Positions 16,340 to 26,506 are shown, numbered from the stretch's first letter. The stretch: DNA of 64,000 nucleotides from a marine actinobacterium MedAcidi-G3 (GCA_000817105.1 JUEP01000005.1:62001-126000); one strand, 5' to 3'. Numbers and translations are program-made. The notes: a model not told the origin generated them from the letters alone.

Positions 16340-16930
16340 ATGCAAGCAGTTCGAGTACACGAGGGACGCGCCGTGCCCCTAGACCGCAGTGACGTCGACA
16401 CGGATCAAATCATCCCTAGCGACTGGTTAAAGCGAGTTGAACGAACAGGGTTCGGAAAAGGCTTATTTTCGGAATGGAGGGATGAACGAGATTTCATCCT
16501 CAACGACGAAGATTACGTTGGTGCCTCGATCTTGGTTGCAGGTTCCAACTTTGGAACAGGTTCTTCGCGCGAACATGCTGTCTGGGCCCTTATGGATTAC
16601 GGCTTCATGGCCGTTATATCTCCTCGTTTTGGCGATATTTTCAAAAATAATGCCACGAAGAACGGCCTCATTCCATGCCAGATTAGCGAAAACGGTGCTT
16701 CTAAATTGCGGGAGGCTCTCCATCAAGACCCGGGTCTAGCTGTAACGGTTGATGTTGAAAGGCTAAAAGTGCTAGTCCCAGCTATCGGACTGGAGGAAGA
16801 CTTCCCAATGGACGACGCAACACGAGAACGTTTCCTTGAAGGACTCGACGACATAGGAATTACTCTCAGAAGCGAAGGTTCGATCGATGGCTATGAGAAA
16901 AATCGGTCAGGTTGGCTTCCCAGTACTTGA
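16340..16930 (+). CDS. leuD: 3-isopropylmalate dehydratase, small subunit
   Basis: Swivelling domain partner of LeuC. 196 residues, with DRSDVDTDQIIPSDWLKRV at the start (substrate-binding LeuD motif), GSNFGTGSSREHAVWAL and SPRFGDIFKNNATKNG. The GAGGAATAACT spacing before the ATG is good. The gene ends convergently with serA; 25 bases separate the two stops and no clear terminator hairpin is seen there. Confidence 0.96.
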   Translation: MQAVRVHEGRAVPLDRSDVDTDQIIPSDWLKRVERTGFGKGLFSEWRDERDFILNDEDYVGASILVAGSNFGTGSSREHAVWALMDYGFMAVISPRFGDIFKNNATKNGLIPCQISENGASKLREALHQDPGLAVTVDVERLKVLVPAIGLEEDFPMDDATRERFLEGLDDIGITLRSEGSIDGYEKNRSGWLPST

Positions 16931-16955
16931 GCGCCACAGTCTTTTATTAGATCAA

Positions 16956-18524
16956 CTATTCAAGCGCTACCACTGAGGCCGACTGAATTCCTGCTTCCGA
17001 TCGAAGATCTTCCAAAGTCGCTTCAGCTATCGAATGGTCTGATGCCAATGCCATCAAAGCATGGTCTCCGACGCCGTCACGTCCTAGACCCATGAACGAG
17101 ATATTTACATCAGCGCCACCCAAAATAGTCCCAACAGTGCCGATCATTCCCGGACGGTCATCATTTCGAATCACCAAGATGTGCTTCGCTAGAGGCACTT
17201 CCACCGAGTGGTCGTCAATCATCACGATGCGAGGCTCGTTTCCCGAGCGAATGAGGGTCCCAGCCACTGCATGAGAGCCTCCACGCACTTCAACAAGGTT
17301 GCGAAACTCTCCGGCATCGCGAGATCCCGAGTCACTCACCTGGACTCCTAATTCATCTGCGCGTTGGAACGCATTAACGAATGTGACAGGTCCATCGCAA
17401 GCCTTATTCAAGATCCCGCGCAGTACAGAAAGAACCAGAATCTTTGTTTCATAACCACTTATCTCACCCGCGACTTTGACTTCAATCTCGGTGGGGAGCT
17501 CACCAACCAATCCACTGAAGAAAGCTCCGAGTCTTTCCGCGATCCCAAGATACGGACGAAGCGCGTCAGATGCCTCGTCAGCTGCAATATTGACAGCGAA
17601 AGGCACAAAGTCGCCATCAAGGGCCAGGGCTACTTGCTCCGCAATCGTCAGGCCAGCTCGATCTTGAGCTTCATTAGTGCTTGCCCCTAGGTGCGGCGTG
17701 ACTAAAACGTCGGCTCGACCAAACAATGGCGAATCTAGCTTAGGTTCAGTATCAAAAACATCCAGAGCAGCTCCCGCAAGTTGCCCCTTACTCAAAGCAT
17801 CAACGAGGTCGTTTTCCACAATCACCCCACCCCGAGCGGCATTCACCAGAAAAGCGCCGCTCTTAAATTTCGAGAACCGTGAGGCATCGAACAAACCAAC
17901 CGTCTCTTCAGTCTTAGGCAAATGAACAGTTACAAAATCTGATCGACCCAATAGTTCGTCAAGTTCCACCATTTCTGCGTTGACTTCACGCGCCGACTCG
18001 GGGCTAACAAATGGATCGAATGCAAGAATTTGCATATCAAAACCACTAAGTCGCTTTGCTACCAGCCTTCCCACTCGACCAAGGCCCACAATTCCAACTG
18101 TCTTATTAAGTAACTCAACTCCAGTCCAGAGACTGCGTTCCCAGCGCCCCTCAGCCAAAGCACCATGAGCTTGCGCAACATTGCGCGCAAGCGCCAGCAA
18201 CAAGCCCACCGAGTGCTCTGCCGCGGATACAACATTGGACTCAGGAGCGTTACAAACCAAAATTCCTCGAGCAGTGGCGGCGCTCGTGTCGACGTTATCC
18301 AGACCGACTCCAGCTCGACCTACGACTTGCAACTTATTCGCGACCTCCAGAAGTTGAGCGTCAACCTGAGTCGCCGAGCGAACAATCAGTGCATCAACTT
18401 CGGAAATATACGAACGCAGATCTGCAGCGGACAGATCTAAGCGAACTTGAACATCGTGACCTCGAGCTTGAAGAAGATCTAAACCACTTTCAGCGAGTTC
18501 TTCTGTTACTAATACCTTGCCCAT
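16956..18524 (-). CDS. serA: D-3-phosphoglycerate dehydrogenase, long form with ACT domain
   Basis: First enzyme of serine synthesis, oxidising 3-phosphoglycerate with NAD. About 522 residues: substrate domain, NAD domain (GIVGLGRVGRLVAKRL), catalytic Arg in NAARGGVIV and His in PHLGAST, then an extra allosteric substrate-binding domain (about 320-450) and a C-terminal ACT domain (ILVIRNDDRPGMIGTVGTIL). This long form is the one known from mycobacteria and Bacillus and is usually serine-inhibited. ATG at 18524 lies one base after the upstream TGA, so coupling with the aminotransferase gene is likely; the TTG at 18536 is rejected because it would overlap that gene. Confidence 0.95.
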   Translation of the reverse strand: MGKVLVTEELAESGLDLLQARGHDVQVRLDLSAADLRSYISEVDALIVRSATQVDAQLLEVANKLQVVGRAGVGLDNVDTSAATARGILVCNAPESNVVSAAEHSVGLLLALARNVAQAHGALAEGRWERSLWTGVELLNKTVGIVGLGRVGRLVAKRLSGFDMQILAFDPFVSPESAREVNAEMVELDELLGRSDFVTVHLPKTEETVGLFDASRFSKFKSGAFLVNAARGGVIVENDLVDALSKGQLAGAALDVFDTEPKLDSPLFGRADVLVTPHLGASTNEAQDRAGLTIAEQVALALDGDFVPFAVNIAADEASDALRPYLGIAERLGAFFSGLVGELPTEIEVKVAGEISGYETKILVLSVLRGILNKACDGPVTFVNAFQRADELGVQVSDSGSRDAGEFRNLVEVRGGSHAVAGTLIRSGNEPRIVMIDDHSVEVPLAKHILVIRNDDRPGMIGTVGTILGGADVNISFMGLGRDGVGDHALMALASDHSIAEATLEDLRSEAGIQSASVVALE

Positions 18525-18525
18525 G

Positions 18526-19722
18526 TCAGTTAGCAACCACTTCGCCTAGTCGACCTATGCCGTCTATTAAGTCATCTATTCCTAAGGCAAACGAAAATCG
18601 AGCGTACCCAGGGGCCCCAAAGGCCTCACCGGGCACAAAGGCTACTTTCGCCTCTTCCAAGACAACTGTTGCTAAATCCAAAGTCGAGGCAACTTTCCGT
18701 CCTGCTATATCTCGACCTAACAAGCCCACCAGTGACGGGAACGCGTAGAACGCGCCTTCAGGTTCAAGACAATCCACTCCTTCGATGTCATTCAACATTT
18801 TGTGGATAGTGACTCTTCGTTCGTTAAACGCCTCACGCATCGTCGCCACATCCTCAAGACCTCCATTCAGAGCTGCCGCAGCTGCCACTTGAGCAATATT
18901 GCAGACATTTGAAGTGGCGTGACTCTGCATATTTGACGCCGCCCTTATCACGTCAACCGGACCGGCCATCCAACCGACACGCCATCCTGTCATCGCATAT
19001 GTCTTAGCCACTCCGTTCAAGACGATGCATCGATCCAAGATCTCGGGTACCAGAACAGGCATCGAATAGTGTTGTGTTTCTCCATAAACAAGGTGCTCAT
19101 ATATTTCGTCAGTAATTACCCATATTCCTTTATCTGCGGCCCATTGTCCGATTGCTTCGATCTCTTCTTTGGAATACACAGCGCCCGTGGGGTTGCTGGG
19201 TGAAACAAAGACAAGAGCCTTAGTTTTTGGGCTCATTGCATTCTCAAGTTGTTCGACACTCACCCGGAAGCCTTGGTCTGAGCCAGCCAGGACCTCGACT
19301 GGAACCCCGCCAAACATGCGAATCGATTCGGGATAGGTAGTCCAGTACGGGGCTGGAAGAATTACTTCGTCTCCAGGATCGATCAGACTCATCATCGTAT
19401 TAAAGACAGCTTGTTTCCCGCCATTAGTCACTAGGAATTGGGTTGGGTCAAGATTTAAACCAGAATCACGAATCGTTTTTTGGGACAGTGCCTCTTTCAA
19501 TTCTGGAAGCCCACCCGCTGGTGAATAACGGTGATGCTTGGTTTCTCTGCAGGCTTGCACCGCTGCCTCAACTATGTGGGCTGGAGTCGCGAAATCAGGC
19601 TCTCCGGCCCCAAATCCGATGACGTTCTCTCCCTGCGCTTTTAGGGCTTTCGCCTTCGAGTCAACTGCAAGAGTGGCGGATTCGGCGATCTGTCCAACAG
19701 CGGACGAAACTCGGTTATTCAC
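18526..19722 (-). CDS. Class I/II pyridoxal-phosphate aminotransferase (aspartate aminotransferase type)
   Basis: 398-residue fold type I aminotransferase of the AspB/Ib subgroup. The PLP Lys is in [18 protein letters not shown] (the K of [10 protein letters not shown]), [11 protein letters not shown] and the late substrate Arg FARFSFALG are also present. It most likely transfers amino groups between glutamate and oxaloacetate or a related keto acid. GTG at 19722 has AGGAG seven bases upstream. It precedes serA in the same orientation and diverges from serC, so one idea is a link to serine metabolism, but the sequence alone does not show it. Confidence 0.9.
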   Translation of the reverse strand: MNNRVSSAVGQIAESATLAVDSKAKALKAQGENVIGFGAGEPDFATPAHIVEAAVQACRETKHHRYSPAGGLPELKEALSQKTIRDSGLNLDPTQFLVTNGGKQAVFNTMMSLIDPGDEVILPAPYWTTYPESIRMFGGVPVEVLAGSDQGFRVSVEQLENAMSPKTKALVFVSPSNPTGAVYSKEEIEAIGQWAADKGIWVITDEIYEHLVYGETQHYSMPVLVPEILDRCIVLNGVAKTYAMTGWRVGWMAGPVDVIRAASNMQSHATSNVCNIAQVAAAAALNGGLEDVATMREAFNERRVTIHKMLNDIEGVDCLEPEGAFYAFPSLVGLLGRDIAGRKVASTLDLATVVLEEAKVAFVPGEAFGAPGYARFSFALGIDDLIDGIGRLGEVVAN

Positions 19723-19782
19723 GGATAAGCTCCTACGGTCTTGGGGCCTAACTCGAATGGCCCACCGACATAGTGACAGGCC

Positions 19783-20901
19783 ATGAGCGCTACTGAAAAT
19801 TCAATTTCTCTTCCCGCCGAAATACTTCCTAAAGATGGGCGGTTCGGGTCGGGTCCCTCAAAAGTTCGGGAAGAAGCTGTCAATGCCCTTTTAGCGGCGG
19901 CTCCTACATATCTGGGCACTAGCCACAGACAAAACACAGTTAAGTATCATGTCTCTCGCCTTCGCAGAGGTCTTTCTAGTTTGTTTCAATTACCGACGGA
20001 CTGGGAGATCATTTTGGGAAATGGCGGCACGACTTTGTTTTGGGATGCTGCGTCTTTTGGCCTAATTAACTCTTCAAGCCAACATTTGGATTTCGGCGAG
20101 TTCTCATCGAAATTTGCGACAGTTGTGCAAAAGGCTCCTCATCTCGATGAACCAGAGGTAATCAGAAGCGAACCTGGTACTTGTCCTTCTCCAACTGCTT
20201 CGACCGTAGACACTTACGCGCTAACCCACAACGAGACTTCTACTGGTGTAACTGCGCCCTTGAACCGTCCTGCCAAGGAAGGTTTGGTGCTGGTAGACGC
20301 TACTTCTGCCGCTGGAGCTATTTCGTGGAACCCAAGTGAAGTTGATTGCTATTACTTCGCCCCACAGAAGGCCCTCGCGTCCGAAGGGGGCCTGTGGTTG
20401 GCAGCTTGTTCGCCTGCAGCCATCGAAAGAATCGAAAAGATATCTTCTGGCGATCGTTGGACTCCTGCAGGCCTTGATCTAGGTATAGCGCTTTCAAACT
20501 CTCGACAAGACCAGACCTACAACACTCCAAGCCTCGCAACGATCTTTCTTGCTGCAGAAATGGTCGAATGGATAAATAACTCAGGTGGCCTTTCCTGGGC
20601 TGAACAACGATGCTTGCAGAGCAGCGGAATTATTTACCAATGGGCTTCCGACCGCTCTTTCGCACAACCATTCGTAACAGAGGCAGATAAACGATCTCCA
20701 GTTGTTTGCACCATTGATTTGGAAGGGGTGGACGCAGATACAATAGCTACAGTTCTCAGAGCAAACGGCATAGTTGATACCGAGTCCTACAGGAAGCTCG
20801 GGAGAAATCAATTGCGACTAGCTACCTTTCCTGCAGTAGAACCCGCTGATGTCGAGGCATTGTGTGCCTGCATAGACTTCATAGTGGACGCTTTGGATTA
20901 G
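19783..20901 (+). CDS. serC: Phosphoserine aminotransferase, actinobacterial type
   Basis: Converts 3-phosphohydroxypyruvate and glutamate to phosphoserine. 372 residues with [20 protein letters not shown] at the start and [20 protein letters not shown], both characteristic of the mycobacterial-type SerC. The PLP Lys is the K in [12 protein letters not shown]. The gene diverges from the aminotransferase-serA pair, giving a small serine cluster. The start has only a weak Shine-Dalgarno. Confidence 0.92.
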   Translation: MSATENSISLPAEILPKDGRFGSGPSKVREEAVNALLAAAPTYLGTSHRQNTVKYHVSRLRRGLSSLFQLPTDWEIILGNGGTTLFWDAASFGLINSSSQHLDFGEFSSKFATVVQKAPHLDEPEVIRSEPGTCPSPTASTVDTYALTHNETSTGVTAPLNRPAKEGLVLVDATSAAGAISWNPSEVDCYYFAPQKALASEGGLWLAACSPAAIERIEKISSGDRWTPAGLDLGIALSNSRQDQTYNTPSLATIFLAAEMVEWINNSGGLSWAEQRCLQSSGIIYQWASDRSFAQPFVTEADKRSPVVCTIDLEGVDADTIATVLRANGIVDTESYRKLGRNQLRLATFPAVEPADVEALCACIDFIVDALD

Positions 20902-20913
20902 CTAACGTTTGAC

Positions 20914-21483
20914 TCAGTTCATATAAGCCTGATCAGGATAAATCGACAGCAAACTCGCTGCTGATCTTTGCCGAGCCAGAACCGTTCGCCAACAATCAGA
21001 CGGGTCACACAGAAATTCTTCCAGACTGGAATCGAAGGTCCACCAAGCACCTTCTTCGATCTCTAAGCGAAGTTGACCAGGGCTCCAACCCGAATATCCG
21101 CAATAGAACTGGACTACTTCAAGGTGCTCTTCGGACATACCGGTCTCAACTTCGAGATCTAACATTGAAACCTGTTCCGTTATTTTGCTACCTCCGGGCA
21201 AATCAGCAGAACTTGGAACCAAAGCCACAACGGCATCAGGCTGCACTGGTCCACCGACATAGACCTTCGGCAAGATCACCTCCCTGGCCAACCACTCCGG
21301 AAGCGGAGGCTCTGATGAGCGCGTCCAAGGGCGATTGAGGACTACGCCTAACGACCCTTCCGAACCATGCTCAATCATAAAAATGACCGACCTGCGAAAA
21401 TTTGGATCTTCAAGCAGGGGTGTTGCAACGAGAAGACTGCCTCGACGCGGATCGGCCACGGGGGTAACTAACGGTTCTGACAC
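20914..21483 (-). CDS. YqgE/AlgH family protein
   Basis: 189-residue member of the YqgE/AlgH (DUF179) family, a widespread soluble protein of unknown biochemical role. The family pattern is clear: RGSLLVATPLLEDPNFRRSV, EGSLGVVLNRP, KVYVGGPVQPD and FYCGYSGWSPGQLRLEIEEG. The start is GTG at 21483. It converges with serC and lies downstream of ilvC in the same direction with a 60-base gap to that gene. Confidence 0.92.
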   Translation of the reverse strand: MSEPLVTPVADPRRGSLLVATPLLEDPNFRRSVIFMIEHGSEGSLGVVLNRPWTRSSEPPLPEWLAREVILPKVYVGGPVQPDAVVALVPSSADLPGGSKITEQVSMLDLEVETGMSEEHLEVVQFYCGYSGWSPGQLRLEIEEGAWWTFDSSLEEFLCDPSDCWRTVLARQRSAASLLSIYPDQAYMN

Positions 21484-21543
21484 GCCGCTAGAGCCTTGCC
21501 TATCGAGAAGACAGCATTAGTGACTATAAAAATTTGGGCCCGC

Positions 21544-22581
21544 TTACTTGACGTCGCCGCCCGATGCTTCGGTTACATCCTGCTTACCGGCGGTTATCCA
21601 AGGCATCATTGCTCGTAGTTCAGCGCCAACCGCCTCAATCGGATGTTCTTTGCCTTCTTCTACAAGACGCTTGTAGTTAGGGAGGCCGTTTCGGTTTTCT
21701 TCAATCCACTCGTTTGCGAAGGTTCCATCTTGAATCTCCGTCAAGATACGTTTCATCTCTGCGCGAGTTTCATCAGTCACAATGCGTGGTCCTCGAGTTA
21801 AGTCCCCATATTCAGCAGTGGTTGATATCGAGTAGCGCATACCGGCTATGCCGGCTTCGTATATAAAGTCCACGATGAGTTTTACTTCATGCAAGGTTTC
21901 AAAATATGCGGATTCGGGCTGATACCCAGCCTCTACCAAGGTGTCGTATCCAGCGCGAATTAACTCGGTTAAACCGCCACATAAAACAACTTGTTCTCCA
22001 AACAAATCCGTTTCAGTTTCCTCTGCGAATGTGGTGGTCAAAACACCGCCGCGAGTGCCGCCAATTCCTTTGGCGTAGGCGAGAGCGTCGTCTAAAGCAT
22101 TTCCTGTCGCGTCTTGATGAATAGCTACCAGCGCTGGGACTCCGCCACCCTCAGCGTAAGTTCTACGAACGTTATGACCTGGACCCTTAGGGGCAATCAT
22201 CCAAACGTCCACATCATCGGGCGGCTGAATCTGGTCGAAGTGAATGTTGAATCCGTGAGAAAACGCTATTGCATTCCCCGGAGACAAGTTCGGCGCGATT
22301 TGTTCAGAATAAATGGATGCCTGCTCCGTATCAGGAAGAGCCATCATCATTACGTCGGCTCTCTGAGCTGCCTCGGCAATTGTCATAACGGGGAGTCCTT
22401 CGGCCTCAGCTTTCGCTGTTGAAGATGATCCTTCGCGAAGACCCACCACAACATTCACGCCGCTATCGCGAAGATTCAAGGCGTGGGCATGACCCTGTGA
22501 GCCATATCCCATAATCGCGACGGTTCGGCCAGCGAGGTGGCTCAAATCTGCATCGTTTTCGTAATAAATAGTGGCTGGCAT
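21544..22581 (-). CDS. ilvC: Ketol-acid reductoisomerase
   Basis: NADPH-dependent enzyme that rearranges and reduces acetolactate or acetohydroxybutyrate. From the ATG at 22581 it has 345 residues, a class I KARI. The dinucleotide motif is [19 protein letters not shown], the [13 protein letters not shown] segment and [13 protein letters not shown] (metal-binding Asp/Glu) are intact. TAGGAG lies 7 nt before this ATG; the earlier in-frame start at 22602 would include the Shine-Dalgarno. It is the last gene of ilvBNC with a 66-base gap after ilvN. Confidence 0.97.
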   Translation of the reverse strand: MPATIYYENDADLSHLAGRTVAIMGYGSQGHAHALNLRDSGVNVVVGLREGSSSTAKAEAEGLPVMTIAEAAQRADVMMMALPDTEQASIYSEQIAPNLSPGNAIAFSHGFNIHFDQIQPPDDVDVWMIAPKGPGHNVRRTYAEGGGVPALVAIHQDATGNALDDALAYAKGIGGTRGGVLTTTFAEETETDLFGEQVVLCGGLTELIRAGYDTLVEAGYQPESAYFETLHEVKLIVDFIYEAGIAGMRYSISTTAEYGDLTRGPRIVTDETRAEMKRILTEIQDGTFANEWIEENRNGLPNYKRLVEEGKEHPIEAVGAELRAMMPWITAGKQDVTEASGGDVK

Positions 22582-22647
22582 CGATGTGCTCCTAATTAGC
22601 AAAAACCGTTGTTCGGCTTAAGATTCGTTCGAGTTCTGAAATAATTC

Positions 22648-23154
22648 TCAGCCATCAAGATGGCCTAACGCAATTCGGCCTGTTCGTTGAAGTTCGACAA
22701 TGCCAAATTCGTGTAATGCAGTTTCGCACCGGTCAAGTTCATTGGGGTGAGCGTGGACACTAACAATCAGTTCTTGTTCATTCGAGTCCGCAATCGAGCC
22801 CCCAAAATCGTCAATTATGTGTCTGACAGCTTCAGCATCGGAAGCTCTGACTCGAGCAAGCATCAACTCTTGCTCAACCGACAATCCGGGCTTCAACTCC
22901 TTGATATCCAACACATTGACGAGTTTGTCTAACTGCTTAGCTATTTGCGTGGCGTCAGTGTTGTGCACGTCCACGACGATGCTAATTCGGCTTCGGGATG
23001 AATCGTCAGTCGGGGCAACAGCAAGCGAAAAGATATTAAATCCTCGCCTACTGAATAAACCTGCTATCCGAGCTAAAACACCGAATTTATTCTCCACAAG
23101 AACCGACAGAATGTGCAGATTCGGTTCACTATCGGAAGTTGTCGCATCTGTCAT
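22648..23154 (-). CDS. ilvN: Acetolactate synthase, small regulatory subunit
   Basis: ACT-domain subunit that activates IlvB and confers valine feedback inhibition. 168 residues, the usual length for the long IlvN/IlvH type: LHILSVLVENKFGVLARIAGLFSRRGFNI (first ACT), then a second ACT-like half from about residue 85. The ATG overlaps the ilvB stop as ATGA. Confidence 0.96.
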   Translation of the reverse strand: MTDATTSDSEPNLHILSVLVENKFGVLARIAGLFSRRGFNIFSLAVAPTDDSSRSRISIVVDVHNTDATQIAKQLDKLVNVLDIKELKPGLSVEQELMLARVRASDAEAVRHIIDDFGGSIADSNEQELIVSVHAHPNELDRCETALHEFGIVELQRTGRIALGHLDG

Positions 23155-24890
23155 GAAGGGGCCGTCCCCTTGGCTTTGGCATCTGCATCGCCCTCGGGTC
23201 CGAGAATGATGTCGTCGTTCGATCCTCCAGCAGGAACCATCGGGTAGACCTTTTCAAATGCATCTACTCGGAAGTCGATAACAACAGGCCTGTCGTTGAT
23301 CTCGTTTGCTTTTTCGATAGCCGGCACAACTTCGTCCGCAGATTCAACCCGCATTCCGACACAGCCCATAGCCTCGGCCCAACCCACGTAGTCAGGATGG
23401 TCCGGACTCAAATAGACCTCGCTATAACGCTCGTCATAGAACAACTCCTGCCATTGTCTGACCATTCCCAAGTAGGCGTTATTCAGGATCGCTATCTTGA
23501 CAGGAATATTTTCAGCCGCCGCAGTAATTAGTTCTTGGGCAGTCATTTGGAAACAGCCGTCACCGTCAATAGCCCATACCGTTTTCTCTGGTTGACCTGC
23601 CTTCGCCCCAATCGCCGCTGGCACTGCAAACCCCATCGTGCCGAGACCTCCTGAATTAACCCAGGTGTACGGATAATCAAATTTCCAGAACTGGCTCGCC
23701 CACATTTGATGCTGACCAACGCCTGCCACCACGATGGTGTCGTCAGGCGTGTTATCCCTCAACTGTTCGAGCACAAACTGGGGTTTGAGCGGGAAGCCGC
23801 TATCAGACTGTTCGTATTTCAAAGGGTGTTGCTCTTGCCAACCGCTGATCGTTGATTTCCATTCAGAACGGTCGACCGATGAGTCAGCCGAAACTTTGTA
23901 TTCTGCTATTAATGCTTCCAGAGCCTGCCGGGCGTCGCCGCGTATAGCGACATCGGGACGCCGAACTTTGCCATGTTCAGCGGGGTCAATATCAACATGA
24001 ATAATCTTCGCATCAGGAGCGAAAAATTCAGTGTTTCCAGTAACCCTGTCATCAAAACGAGCACCAAGATTTATTAATAGATCAGCTCTTTGAAAGGCCA
24101 TCACAGCTGTGTAATTGCCGTGCATTCCGGGCATCCCAAGGCACAGCGGATCTCGATCAGGGAACACCCCTCGTGCCATCAAGGTCGTAGCAACATGGAT
24201 ACCAGTTAGATCGACAAATCGTCTTAGCGCATCTGCGGCATGCGCCTTTAACAATCCACCTCCCGCATATACAACCGGCTTCTCGGCAGCTTTAATCAGT
24301 TCTATTGCTTTAGAAATCTGTGTTGCTTCGACTTTGGTAACTGGCGTATAGCCAGGCAAATCAATCTCATCAGGCCAGTACCACTCCATCGTTTGATTAC
24401 TGACGTCTTTAGGAACATCAATCAGAACAGGGCCTGGACGGCCAGTGGTAGCTATGTGAAATGCTTCCTTAACTATTCTTGGGATGTCTCCGGGATCAGT
24501 AACCAAATAGTTGTGTTTGGTTACTGCCATCGTGATACCGGTCGTGTCACATTCTTGAAAAGCGTCAGACCCGATTGAGCCAAGAGCGACCTGTCCGGTT
24601 ATCGCCACCATTGGTATTGAATCCATGTAGGCGTCGCACAGGGGTGTCACGATATTCGTGGCGGCCGGTCCGCTCGTAACTATTGCAACACCGGGTTTAC
24701 CGGTAACGTGCGCATACCCCTGAGCCATATGGCCAGCACCTTGCTCATGCCGGACGAGAACATGTCGAATCTTCGAATCAAGGATCGGGTCATATACGGG
24801 AAGGATCGCTCCACCAGGTAGACCGAACATGACCTCTACGTCGCACATTTCAAGACTCTTAACGAGAGCTTGAGCGCCGGTGAGTTCCAT
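23151..24890 (-). CDS. ilvB: Acetolactate synthase, catalytic subunit
   Basis: TPP- and FAD-dependent enzyme condensing two pyruvates, or pyruvate with 2-oxobutanoate, in valine/leucine and isoleucine synthesis. 579 residues. The catalytic Glu49 is in VRHEQGAGHMAQGYA, and the TPP/Mg motif runs from GDGCFQMTAQEL to ILNN. TAGGAG lies 9 nt before the ATG. It is the first gene of ilvBNC, and the 277 bases upstream carry a leader ORF, an anti-terminator and a terminator hairpin. Confidence 0.97.
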   Translation of the reverse strand: MELTGAQALVKSLEMCDVEVMFGLPGGAILPVYDPILDSKIRHVLVRHEQGAGHMAQGYAHVTGKPGVAIVTSGPAATNIVTPLCDAYMDSIPMVAITGQVALGSIGSDAFQECDTTGITMAVTKHNYLVTDPGDIPRIVKEAFHIATTGRPGPVLIDVPKDVSNQTMEWYWPDEIDLPGYTPVTKVEATQISKAIELIKAAEKPVVYAGGGLLKAHAADALRRFVDLTGIHVATTLMARGVFPDRDPLCLGMPGMHGNYTAVMAFQRADLLINLGARFDDRVTGNTEFFAPDAKIIHVDIDPAEHGKVRRPDVAIRGDARQALEALIAEYKVSADSSVDRSEWKSTISGWQEQHPLKYEQSDSGFPLKPQFVLEQLRDNTPDDTIVVAGVGQHQMWASQFWKFDYPYTWVNSGGLGTMGFAVPAAIGAKAGQPEKTVWAIDGDGCFQMTAQELITAAAENIPVKIAILNNAYLGMVRQWQELFYDERYSEVYLSPDHPDYVGWAEAMGCVGMRVESADEVVPAIEKANEINDRPVVIDFRVDAFEKVYPMVPAGGSNDDIILGPEGDADAKAKGTAPS

Positions 24891-24972
24891 CGATCTTCTC
24901 CTAATGACAAATTATTTGTTAGTGCTGAACTTAGTTATTACTGCGGGTGTTAAGTATGACCCATAAACGCAA

Positions 24973-24992
24973 ATGGCCCCCTAGGGGACCAT
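24973..24992 (-). terminator. Attenuator terminator hairpin upstream of ilvB
   Basis: Minus strand ATGGTCCC-CTAG-GGGGCCAT gives an 8-bp stem followed by TTGCGTTTATGG, only moderately U-rich. Its 5' arm overlaps the GTTGAT element (24991-24996) that can pair with ATCAAC at 25021-25026 to form an anti-terminator. Confidence 0.65.
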
Positions 24993-25004
24993 CAACAAAG
25001 GGAT

Positions 25005-25032
25005 CGTAGTAACCGCTTACGTTGATACTACG
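25005..25032 (-). promoter_or_regulatory. First hairpin of the ilvB leader, with anti-terminator element
   Basis: CGTAGTA and TACTACG form a 7-bp stem around a 14-nt loop. The leader ORF stop codon (25028-25030) is within the 5' arm. The loop holds ATCAAC, which is complementary to GTTGAT at the base of the terminator; with G-U ends the alternative helix reaches 8 bp. Mutually exclusive helices of this kind are the core of a classical attenuator. Confidence 0.6.
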
Positions 25033-25081
25033 GGAAAGCGAGTAACGCCGGATCAGTCCTTATCAGATCGCACAAAACCAT
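25028..25081 (-). CDS. Putative ilvB leader peptide
   Basis: A 17-codon reading frame from ATG at 25081 reads MVLCDLIRTDPALLAFP and ends in the first hairpin. Seven of its residues are Val, Leu or Ile if Val2, Leu3, Leu6, Ile7, Leu13, Leu14 are counted with the rare ATA codon at Ile7, so it fits a branched-chain control peptide, though less sharply than the leuB one. If the -10 at 25080-25085 is right, the ATG is not transcribed and translation would start at TTG (25075). A different upstream promoter would allow the ATG. Confidence 0.45.
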   Translation of the reverse strand: MVLCDLIRTDPALLAFP

Positions 25082-25108
25082 TTTGGCGGCGCGAATTGCG
25101 AGTCGCAA
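25080..25108 (-). promoter_or_regulatory. Candidate promoter of the ilvB leader
   Basis: TTGCGA (25103-25108), a 17-nt spacer and CAAAAT (25080-25085) on the minus strand; each hexamer matches four of six consensus bases. Confidence 0.4.
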
Positions 25109-25167
25109 CTTCAGAAGCGATAAGTCTCGCTGTCGTTTACTGAACTCACAGCTAGATTCAACATCTA

Positions 25168-26433
25168 ATGGCACCGCTGTCAGGCACCACAAGATACATA
25201 ATTTTGACTTTCGCAATAATTGCTGGGATCGCAATATTGCAGACGCCATCCTCAAATTCTGAGGGCACAGGCAACAGGCGGGACGAAATTCGTTGGCAAC
25301 CAGAGACCAATCCTTTAATCCCCTCTCAAGATTCTAAAGAATTTGTGCTTTCTAACGAGCCGTGTCCTAACGACATTCCTCTACTCGAACCCATCTCAAG
25401 CCCAGCCGAGAATCTTGAACTTTCAGTCTTTGTCGATCTCCCAGGGGCTATCTCCATCGTGTTTCTTGACACCGGCGACGGATACGTAGCGGAGCGGACT
25501 GGTCTGGTTTATGCATTCGCATCTGGCGAACTTGTCGCTAAGCCCGTGCTCGACCTTTCTTCTAATACCAGCACCGAGATGGATCAAGGACTTTTAGGCA
25601 TGGCGGTTTCGCCGGATGCTCGCTGGCTATACCTAAACAGAACCGACAGCAACGGATCTAGCGTGTTATCGGCTCATTCTCTAGGTGCTGACATCATAAA
25701 TGTCGGACCCGAGATCGAAATTATGGTGGTAGATCAGCCATCAGCGATGCACAACGGGGGCGATTTAGCTTTCGACAGCCACGAGAACCTTTTGATCTCA
25801 TTCGGAGATGGCGGCGGCTTGGGCGATCCGTATGGCCACGGACAGAATCTTTCCACTCCTCTCGGTTCGATTCTTCGGATTTCTATCGACCCTGAATCGT
25901 GGCCGCCTCATAGACCGTCTCCCGGTAATCCAGATCTAGGTCCTGAATCCGATCCCCGAATCTGGGTTAGTGGTGTTCGCAATCCATTCCGCTTTTCTTT
26001 TGACGAAGTCACTGGAGACCTTTGGGTCGCAGACTTAGGACAGCAATGTGCAGAAGAAATTACCGTTCTTTCTCCAGATGAAGCTGGTGCCAATCTGGGC
26101 TGGAATCTGGTGGAGGGTTCCAGATCATTTATGGGCGAACCTTCTAAGTCGCTGAGGGCACCAAATTTTGAATATCGGCATGGGCGGGGCCGATGCGCGA
26201 TTATCGGAGGTTTTGTACTTCGCAATACACCCCACCAATCATTAAAGGACCGCTACATCTTCAGCGATATGTGTGCAGGTCAACTAATGACACTCGACCT
26301 TGGCAGAAAATCGGAAGTGACCTCCCTTCCATTATTTGTCGATCAACCGGTGGCATTTGGTCGCGACTCGAAAGACAACCTTTATGTCGTTGATCTAGCC
26401 AACGGAGTCTGGCTTTTGAGAAATTCCAAATGA
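25168..26433 (+). CDS. Secreted or membrane-anchored PQQ-dependent sugar dehydrogenase-like propeller protein
   Basis: 421 residues with an N-terminal hydrophobic segment (about 9-25) acting as signal or anchor, then a six-bladed propeller of the GSDH/aldose sugar dehydrogenase (YliI-like) family. Family marks are DQGLLGMAVSPD, HNGGDLAFD, ISFGDGGGLGDPYGHGQN, the catalytic-site segment SGVRNPFRFSFD and the GDLWVADLGQ blade. Members oxidise aldoses outside the membrane with PQQ; some relatives have lost cofactor binding, so activity is not proven. It stands alone, diverging from ilvB. Confidence 0.88.
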   Translation: MAPLSGTTRYIILTFAIIAGIAILQTPSSNSEGTGNRRDEIRWQPETNPLIPSQDSKEFVLSNEPCPNDIPLLEPISSPAENLELSVFVDLPGAISIVFLDTGDGYVAERTGLVYAFASGELVAKPVLDLSSNTSTEMDQGLLGMAVSPDARWLYLNRTDSNGSSVLSAHSLGADIINVGPEIEIMVVDQPSAMHNGGDLAFDSHENLLISFGDGGGLGDPYGHGQNLSTPLGSILRISIDPESWPPHRPSPGNPDLGPESDPRIWVSGVRNPFRFSFDEVTGDLWVADLGQQCAEEITVLSPDEAGANLGWNLVEGSRSFMGEPSKSLRAPNFEYRHGRGRCAIIGGFVLRNTPHQSLKDRYIFSDMCAGQLMTLDLGRKSEVTSLPLFVDQPVAFGRDSKDNLYVVDLANGVWLLRNSK

Positions 26434-26506
26434 TGCTTTCGAATAGCAAAGTTCGTAAAGTCACGTCAATGAAACCTGATGCAGCAATGGGGAGCTAGGG
26501 GTTGTT

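Noticed and set aside
20902-20913. Terminator between convergent serC and the YqgE gene
   Set aside because: Only 12 bases separate the stops and no hairpin with a U-run is visible on either strand.
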